DNA of 64,000 bases from Neobacillus sp. Marseille-Q6967 (lineage in GTDB: Bacteria > Bacillota > Bacilli > Bacillales > Cytobacillaceae), in assembly GCF_946151075.1 (NCBI RefSeq), contig NZ_CAMGZB010000002.1, positions 186,001 through 250,000 of the forward strand. Direction: 5' to 3'. A program made the position numbers and the translations under genes. The notes beneath the pieces are model-generated. The model did not search any database, was not told the origin of the DNA, and was given only the letters and a program-made list of their open reading frames with translations. Below, piece by piece: positions 57,469 to 64,000 of this stretch. The stretch's first letter is position 1. Every line of letters starts with the position of its first letter.

Positions 57469-58327
57469 AGCCCTATATTTACTACAGCATGTTTACATTC
57501 ACCCCTTGTTGTGGATTATCATCGCGCTTTCAATTGCTACAGCACATTTCCTAGAGCTATGCCTTTTACTTGGCATCATTTTCATTCATGAAATGGGGCA
57601 TGCTGCTGCAGCTTCTTTTTTTTCATGGCGAATCAAAAAGATTACGCTCCTGCCTTTTGGCGGGGTAGCCGAAATGGAGGAACACGGCAACCGCCCCTTG
57701 AAGGAGGAGGCCATTGTGGTTCTTGCCGGCCCCCTACAGCATCTCTGGATGATTGCCGCTGGCTACTTATTAACAGCACTGCATGTAATTCCGGAGGATA
57801 TTTTTCAATTATTTCTAAACTATAACTTAATGGTATTTATTTTTAACCTTTTTCCAGTTTGGCCCCTTGATGGCGGCAAGCTGATTTTTATGCTGCTCTC
57901 CTTGAAAAAATCGTTCCCGAGCGCCCACCGCTCTACATTACTCATCTCCATCGTAAGCCTCGGGATTTTTACATTATTAACCCTGCTAATAGCACCAACC
58001 CATCTTAATATTTGGATAATAATCGGGTTTTTAGGTTTTTCTTTATATCATGAATGGAAGCAGCGGCGGTTTATTTTTATGAGATTTTTATTGGAGCGCT
58101 ATTATGGGAAGAAAAGTGACTTGCATGCTTTAAAACCAATACAGGCAAATGAGCAGGATATGCTGATTGATGTTTTAGAAAAATTCCAGCGAGGCTGTAA
58201 GCACCCGATTATTATTGAGAGCAATGGCAGAGAAAAGGGAATGTTGGATGAAAATGAAGTGCTTCATGCTTATTTTGCTGAAAGAAGATTAACAGATAAA
58301 ATCAGTGACCTTCTTTTTTCCTATTAA
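57461..58327 (+). CDS. spoIVFB: Stage IV sporulation protein FB (site-2 protease)
   Basis: SpoIVFB is the intramembrane metalloprotease that cuts pro-sigma-K in the mother cell. The 288-residue protein has about six membrane helices (residues 12-200), the zinc motif HEMGHAA (H43, E44, H47) and the distal aspartate in FPVWPLDGGK. A cytoplasmic C-terminal CBS-like domain follows (about 225-280, VLEKFQRGCKHPIIIESNGR). The start is TTG inside the end of spoIVFA. Confidence 0.95.
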   Translation: MNRALYLLQHVYIHPLLWIIIALSIATAHFLELCLLLGIIFIHEMGHAAAASFFSWRIKKITLLPFGGVAEMEEHGNRPLKEEAIVVLAGPLQHLWMIAAGYLLTALHVIPEDIFQLFLNYNLMVFIFNLFPVWPLDGGKLIFMLLSLKKSFPSAHRSTLLISIVSLGIFTLLTLLIAPTHLNIWIIIGFLGFSLYHEWKQRRFIFMRFLLERYYGKKSDLHALKPIQANEQDMLIDVLEKFQRGCKHPIIIESNGREKGMLDENEVLHAYFAERRLTDKISDLLFSY

Positions 58328-58375
58328 AACGGTATAATAATACACAATAAGATGATTAAAGCGAGGACGTAAGCT

Positions 58376-59836
58376 TTGGATAAATTAATTGTGAATTATA
58401 CTGCGACGGAAAAAAGATTTGCTTATGTAAGGAACCATCGAGTGGAAAAGCTTGTTTTTGACCGACCAGAGCAGCGATCTTTGGTCGGTAATATTTATTT
58501 TGGGATTGTAACAAAGGTATTGCCAGGGATGAATGCAGCCTTTATTGATATTGGCCAAGAGAAAAACGCCTATTTACATCGTGATGTACTTGCTTCCTAT
58601 GTGCAATCGCCTGAACCAGCCATTGAAAAAGCGAAAAAAAATGTCGCCTCGTTTGTCCACCAAGGTGAGAAACTGCTTGTTCAGGTGGATAAGGACGCAA
58701 CAGGACCAAAAGGGGCACGGGTAACAGGGATTATTGAAATACCGGGAGACCATCTTATTTACATGCCGGAAGGGCGGTATGTGGCTGTTTCAAAGAAGAT
58801 ATCCATTAAGGAATCACACCTAAGAACTCTCGGTCAGCAGCTGAAAGAGGAGAAGGAAGGAATCATTTTTCGTACCTCCAGCATCACGGCAACAGAACAG
58901 GAAATTGCCGAGGAGTTAAACAGTTTGCGTGCTCAATACAAGGAGATGACTAATCAGGCGGCCGACTTAAAAAAGCCGGGGGTTCTTTTTCAAAAAGATT
59001 CCTTTCTCGAAATGGTCGGGGACGAGCTTTCAAGAATGAAGAATGGGGAAGTAATCGTTGATGATCTTTCCCTAAAAAAACAGCTTGAACATAAGAATTC
59101 TCTTGTTACGGTTAGTTATTACAGCGGAAAAGAGAATATCTTTTCGGTCAATCGGGTGGAACATGAAATCGATAAAGCTCTTAAGCGGGTTGTCTGGCTT
59201 GAGAATGGGGCCTACTTGATTTTTGATGAAACCGAGGCGTTAACCATTATTGATGTAAATACTGGTAAGTTTTCCGGAAAGGGAGATTATCAGGATACAG
59301 TATTGAAAACCAATGAGTTAGCCGCAGTGGAAATTGTCCGTCAGCTTCGCCTCCGGGATATTGGCGGGATTGTGCTTATAGATTTTATTGATATGAAGAG
59401 TGAAAAGGACAAGCAATCAATATTAGCTTCAATTGAAAGTGAACTGCGAAAAGATGAAAGAAGAACGAAAATTATCGGCTTTACGCCGCTTGGAATTTTA
59501 CAGTTAACAAGGAAAAAAACAAAGGTCTCCATCTCCGAAGCCTTAAAAGTAAAATGTCCCGTCTGTGAGGGAACAGGCCGAATCTTGAGTCCTGAAACAG
59601 TTGCTTTTAGACTTGAAAGGGAACTGATTGAGCACCGTCACTCTGAACATGAGGCAGTATTAATCGAAGCAACGAAAGAGGTAATAGAGGCACTTTCAGG
59701 TCATCTCGCAATTTTAGAAGAAATGCTTCATTTTAAGGTTTATTTTTCAGAAGTACCATCCATTCATCATCAGTATGTGATCAAACAATTTGGTGATGAA
59801 AATGAGATTAGCGAAAAAGCTGTCGATTCTTATTGA
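58376..59836 (+). CDS. rng: Ribonuclease E/G family protein
   Basis: RNase G-type endoribonucleases cut single-stranded A/U-rich RNA and mature 16S rRNA. The 486-residue protein has an S1 domain (about 38-115, GNIYFGIVTKVLPGMNAAFIDIG), the catalytic DNase-I-like domain with the metal aspartates in DVNTGKFSG and IDFIDMKSEKD, and the zinc-link CPVCEGTGR. The start is TTG after GCGAGGACG. B. subtilis has no RNase E/G; other bacilli such as Geobacillus and B. halodurans do, at this same place before rplU. The promoter of rplU overlaps its stop codon. Confidence 0.93.
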   Translation: MDKLIVNYTATEKRFAYVRNHRVEKLVFDRPEQRSLVGNIYFGIVTKVLPGMNAAFIDIGQEKNAYLHRDVLASYVQSPEPAIEKAKKNVASFVHQGEKLLVQVDKDATGPKGARVTGIIEIPGDHLIYMPEGRYVAVSKKISIKESHLRTLGQQLKEEKEGIIFRTSSITATEQEIAEELNSLRAQYKEMTNQAADLKKPGVLFQKDSFLEMVGDELSRMKNGEVIVDDLSLKKQLEHKNSLVTVSYYSGKENIFSVNRVEHEIDKALKRVVWLENGAYLIFDETEALTIIDVNTGKFSGKGDYQDTVLKTNELAAVEIVRQLRLRDIGGIVLIDFIDMKSEKDKQSILASIESELRKDERRTKIIGFTPLGILQLTRKKTKVSISEALKVKCPVCEGTGRILSPETVAFRLERELIEHRHSEHEAVLIEATKEVIEALSGHLAILEEMLHFKVYFSEVPSIHHQYVIKQFGDENEISEKAVDSY

Positions 59837-59862
59837 CACTAACGCCTAAAACATGATAGTAT
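59833..59862 (+). promoter_or_regulatory. Sigma-A promoter of the rplU operon
   Basis: A perfect TTGACA (59833-59838), 18 bases, then TAGTAT (59857-59862) with an extended TGA just before it. It overlaps the rng stop codon. Confidence 0.8.
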
Positions 59863-59876
59863 TTTACTGTTATGTT

Positions 59877-59965
59877 TGTAGCACCCGTGCTACAACCGCA
59901 CGAAACAGGTATTAAGATTTTGCTAGAGCGAAACGCCTGTCTTTGGCGAGTCTGAGTTTATTAAG
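59877..59965 (+). promoter_or_regulatory. Ribosomal protein L21 leader RNA
   Basis: A structured leader of the kind that autoregulates rplU in Firmicutes. TGTAGCA and TGCTACA form a hairpin around CCCG (59877-59894). ACAGG and CCTGT bracket the second element (about 59906-59940). It ends just before the AAGGAGGT of rplU, so the likely mechanism is control by excess L21, as known for this family. Confidence 0.8.
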
Positions 59966-59977
59966 GAGGTGCAGTTC

Positions 59978-60286
59978 ATGTACGCAATTATCGAAACTGG
60001 CGGTAAACAACTTAAAGTCGAAGAAGGCCAAGCTATCTACATCGAAAAATTAGATGCAGAAGCTGGTGAAACAGTTACTTTTGACAAGGTTCTTTTCGTT
60101 GGCGGTGAAAATGTAAAGGTAGGAAGCCCTGTTGTTGAAGGTGCTACTGTTACAGCTACTGTTGAAAAACAAGGCCGTCAAAAGAAGATCATCGTTTTCA
60201 AGTACAAAGCGAAGAAAAACAACCGTAAGAAGCAAGGTCATCGTCAACCTTACACTAAAGTAGTCATCGAAAAAATCAACGCGTAA
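59978..60286 (+). CDS. rplU: 50S ribosomal protein L21
   Basis: L21 binds 23S rRNA. The start is the ATG at 59978, after AAGGAGGT (59963-59970), giving the usual [17 protein letters not shown] and 102 residues; the frame opens nine bases earlier. The C-terminus has the family signature [15 protein letters not shown]. It heads the rplU-prp-rpmA operon. Confidence 0.98.
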   Translation: MYAIIETGGKQLKVEEGQAIYIEKLDAEAGETVTFDKVLFVGGENVKVGSPVVEGATVTATVEKQGRQKKIIVFKYKAKKNNRKKQGHRQPYTKVVIEKINA

Positions 60287-60301
60287 GGTGTTGTTTTATA
60301 G

Positions 60302-60631
60302 ATGATCAACATTACGATTAATCGTACTGACTCCGGTTCCATTCATTCGTTTAAAATAAGTGGTCATGCTTTTTTTGCTGACCGGGGCAAGGATATTGTC
60401 TGTGCAGGCGCATCCGCTGTATCGGTCGGGGCAATCAATGCCGTGCACGCTTTAACGGGCGTCACTCCAGAGATTGAACAGGGAGATGGCTTTCTCCGCT
60501 GTGTTGTTCCTGAAAATCTTTCGGAAAACATAAATGAGAAAGTTCAACTTCTTCTTGAAGGCATGATTATTTCATTACAAACGATTGAAGAAGAATACGG
60601 AAAGCACATAAAAATAACCTTCAAAAAGTAG
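60302..60631 (+). CDS. prp: Ribosomal-processing cysteine protease Prp
   Basis: Prp cleaves the N-terminal extension of ribosomal protein L27 in Firmicutes, a step needed for functional ribosomes. The 109-residue protein has the catalytic pair H22 (GHAFF) and C34 (IVCAGASAVS). It is B. subtilis YsxB. It lies between rplU and rpmA, whose product carries the matching N-terminal extension. Confidence 0.95.
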   Translation: MINITINRTDSGSIHSFKISGHAFFADRGKDIVCAGASAVSVGAINAVHALTGVTPEIEQGDGFLRCVVPENLSENINEKVQLLLEGMIISLQTIEEEYGKHIKITFKK

Positions 60632-60937
<306 letters not shown>

Positions 60938-60947
60938 GCTACTAGTG

Positions 60948-60983
60948 AAAACTCTAACCTGTCTGGTTAGAGTTTTCTTTTTA
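60948..60983 (+). terminator. Terminator of the rplU operon
   Basis: AAAACTCTAACC (60948-60959) pairs perfectly with GGTTAGAGTTTT (60965-60976), followed by CTTTTT. Confidence 0.92.
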
Positions 60984-61085
60984 AATACGATGTCCAAAAT
61001 TTACCATATTCATTGAACTCCGGGGGTTCTTCAGAAAAAAGCCTCACTTTTTAAGCCTCAACCGGTAATTCCTATGCTTAAAATG

Positions 61086-61114
61086 CTTACTCACGTGAAC
61101 TTTTTTGATATACT
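61086..61114 (+). promoter_or_regulatory. Candidate promoter of spo0B-obg
   Basis: TGATATACT (61106-61114) is an extended -10; the -35 (TTACTC at 61087-61092, spacing 16) is weak. Confidence 0.45.
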
Positions 61115-61155
61115 AACAGAAAATAGTTTTTAGACATTAATCTAGGAGCGCGTTT

Positions 61156-61686
61156 ATGGAGAAAGAATGGGATATTATAGAGGTGCTGCGTCACTCGCGG
61201 CACGATTGGTTAAACCGGCTGCAATTAATTAAAGGAAACTTAGATTTAAATCGAATTGACCGGGCAAAAGAATACATAAATGAAATTGTGATAGAAGCAC
61301 AGCATGAAACAAAGCTATCTAATTTTAGTATGCCTATGTTTGTGAGATTATTGTTAAAAACAAACTGGGAGAAACACGCTTTTCTGCTTGAATATGAAGT
61401 TCTAAATGAATTTTCTGCTGTAAAAATTCATGATGGGCAGATTACAAGCTGGACAGAAAAATTTTTCTCCTGCCTTGATCAAGCGGTAGAGCCGTTTCAA
61501 GAAAATCATTTATCTATAACAATTGAACCGCAATCAGAGGGAGTTCGTTTCTTTTTTGATTTTAGCGGAATAATAAAGGAAAACGAACTGATTGAGCATT
61601 TTCTAAAATCGTCCGAAACGAAGGTCGACATAAAGGAATGCTCCGAAAGCGAACTCGCATTAGAATTATTTATGCCGGCATTATAA
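61156..61686 (+). CDS. spo0B: Sporulation initiation phosphotransferase Spo0B
   Basis: Spo0B carries phosphate from Spo0F to Spo0A in the sporulation phosphorelay. The 176-residue protein has the helical hairpin with the phospho-accepting histidine H16 (LRHSRHDWLNRLQLIKGN) and a C-terminal domain like a histidine-kinase ATPase fold without nucleotide motifs. AGGAGCG precedes the ATG. obg follows, as in B. subtilis, and the two are probably co-transcribed. Confidence 0.95.
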   Translation: MEKEWDIIEVLRHSRHDWLNRLQLIKGNLDLNRIDRAKEYINEIVIEAQHETKLSNFSMPMFVRLLLKTNWEKHAFLLEYEVLNEFSAVKIHDGQITSWTEKFFSCLDQAVEPFQENHLSITIEPQSEGVRFFFDFSGIIKENELIEHFLKSSETKVDIKECSESELALELFMPAL

Positions 61687-61737
61687 GGCATAACTTGCGA
61701 TTCTCTTGGATTCTTCAGTTTACACAGGAGGATTTAG

Positions 61738-63030
<1,293 letters not shown>

Positions 63031-63061
63031 TCTTTCTTGATTTAGGGTGGGGTAGAGTGAG

Positions 63062-63517
63062 ATGAAAAATGAAAAGTTTGATAAAAAGTTTTATTTAGTA
63101 CGAGAAGATGTTTTACCTGAAGCCATGAAGAAAACCCTCGATGTCAAGGAAATGCTTGAGCGGGGGAAGGCTGAATCGATTTGGGATGCTGTCCAGTCGG
63201 TTGATTTAAGCAGAAGCGCCTATTATAAATATCGGGATACTGTTTTTCCATTTTCTACGGTCGTCAAAGAACGAATCATATCACTCTTTTTTCATCTCGA
63301 GGACCGTTCGGGCACCCTTTCAAAACTTTTAAGTGTGGTAGCGTCAGCTGGATGTAATGTATTAACCATTCACCAGACCATTCCACTGCAGGGCCGTGCT
63401 AACGTCACCCTATCACTAAATACAACTGCGATATCGATGGAAATCGATGAGCTGCTGGCTGAATTGCGTAAAATGGAATTTGTAGAAAAAGTTGAAGTGC
63501 TGGGAACAGGCGCATAG
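63062..63517 (+). CDS. pheB: ACT-domain protein PheB
   Basis: The 151-residue protein has an N-terminal helical, DNA-binding-like part ([20 protein letters not shown]) and a C-terminal ACT domain (about 72-148, [20 protein letters not shown]). It is found next to pheA in bacilli and was once taken for a chorismate mutase; a regulatory role with phenylalanine is more likely. GGGGTAGAGTGAG precedes the ATG. Its stop codon is the loop of a terminator-like hairpin. Confidence 0.92.
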   Translation: MKNEKFDKKFYLVREDVLPEAMKKTLDVKEMLERGKAESIWDAVQSVDLSRSAYYKYRDTVFPFSTVVKERIISLFFHLEDRSGTLSKLLSVVASAGCNVLTIHQTIPLQGRANVTLSLNTTAISMEIDELLAELRKMEFVEKVEVLGTGA

Positions 63518-63533
63518 TGCGCCTCTTCTTTTT
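63508..63533 (+). terminator. Terminator-like hairpin between pheB and pheA
   Basis: AGGCGCA (63508-63514) pairs perfectly with TGCGCCT (63518-63524); the three-base loop TAG is the pheB stop codon. CTTCTTTTT follows. It lies within what is an operon in B. subtilis, so it may give partial termination. Confidence 0.7.
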
Positions 63534-63576
63534 ATAGAGAATTTTTTGATAATTTTGGTAATGGAGAGTGAGAAAC

Positions 63577-64000
63577 ATGAAAGTCGGGTTTTTAGGACCT
63601 AAAGCAACGTTTACCGAATTAGCGGTTAAAAAAGTTTTTCCAAAATTTGAATTGGAACCATATCGGACGATTCCAGAGAGCATGGATGCGGTGGTGGATG
63701 GCAAAGTGGATCTTGCAGTCGTACCAGTCGAAAATGCCCTAGAAGGCTCCGTCAATATTACGCTGGACTACTTGACCCATGTTGTTCAGCTGCCAATCGT
63801 CGGCGAAATTACTATTCCGATTAAACAGCATTTAATGGTGCATCCTGCCAACCGTGACAACTGGGAGAATGTCACAAAGGTATACAGCCATTCTCATGCG
63901 ATTGCCCAGTGTCATAAGTTTTTACATACAAAGTTAAAGGGAGTTCCATTTGAAAGTGTTAGCTCGACAGCTGCTGCAGCCAAGTTGGTAATGGATCATC
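63577..64000 (+). CDS. pheA: Prephenate dehydratase (5' part)
   Basis: PheA converts prephenate to phenylpyruvate in phenylalanine synthesis. About 141 codons are in the window and the frame is open to its end; a full protein has about 285. The start MKVGFLGPKATFTELAV is typical of the family (often GPxGTF, here GPKATF). The substrate-site segment DLAVVPVENALEGSV is present, as is IKQHLMVHP. GGAGAGTGAG precedes the ATG. The regulatory C-terminal ACT domain would lie beyond the edge. Confidence 0.95.
   Translation, partial: MKVGFLGPKATFTELAVKKVFPKFELEPYRTIPESMDAVVDGKVDLAVVPVENALEGSVNITLDYLTHVVQLPIVGEITIPIKQHLMVHPANRDNWENVTKVYSHSHAIAQCHKFLHTKLKGVPFESVSSTAAAAKLVMDH

Overview
The window is a stretch of a Bacillaceae chromosome. 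Gene content and order follow the Bacillus subtilis segment that runs from the succinate dehydrogenase genes to pheA: sdhA-sdhB, gerE, racE, gerM, rph, tig, clpX, lonB-lonA-engB, hemAXCDBL, spoVID-ysxE, valS-folC, spoIIB-maf-radC-mreBCD-minCD, spoIVFAB, rplU-prp-rpmA, spo0B-obg-pheB-pheA. Nearly everything is on the + strand. Many sporulation genes (gerE, gerM, lonB, spoVID, ysxE, spoIIB, spoIVFA, spoIVFB, spo0B) show an endospore former. It differs from B. subtilis in having an RNase E/G gene, a full type IV pilus (T4P) locus where B. subtilis has only comC, a membrane diguanylate cyclase, and repeat arrays between genes. A Neobacillus/Mesobacillus-like organism is plausible, but the species cannot be fixed from the sequence alone.

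Layout. 1-13.8 kb: end of the succinate dehydrogenase operon, spore regulators and envelope genes (gerE, a MarR regulator, racE, gerM), RNA and nucleotide maintenance (rph, rdgB, ysnB), tRNA-Arg, ysoA, trigger factor, ClpX, LonB. 14-27.5 kb: lonA-engB, a 13-copy 52-bp repeat array, ysxD (minus strand), the hemAXCDBL operon for uroporphyrinogen precursors, two further repeat clusters, then the spore coat genes spoVID-ysxE. 27.5-33.6 kb: a small minus-strand membrane gene, an O-antigen-ligase-like membrane protein, valS behind a T-box leader, folC. 33.7-48.2 kb: the T4P region, with a diguanylate cyclase, three minus-strand minor-pilin genes, and a + strand run of an acidic membrane protein, a YoaR/VanW-like exported protein, pilB, pilT, pilC, major pilin, prepilin peptidase, pilM, pilN and pilO. 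48.3-64 kb: spoIIB, maf, radC, mreBCD, minCD, a lineage-specific lipoprotein followed by a 23-copy 20-bp array, spoIVFAB, rng, the L21/L27 operon with its leader, spo0B-obg, pheB and the start of pheA (cut by the window end).

The least ordinary parts are two. First, the intergenic arrays: three unrelated sequences share a spacing of about 52 bp and contain dyads, and a fourth has a 20-bp period and runs directly into a transcription terminator. Second, the T4P locus: a GGDEF enzyme lies close to a PilB carrying MshEN-type (c-di-GMP-binding family) repeats, with several poorly characterised surface proteins alongside.
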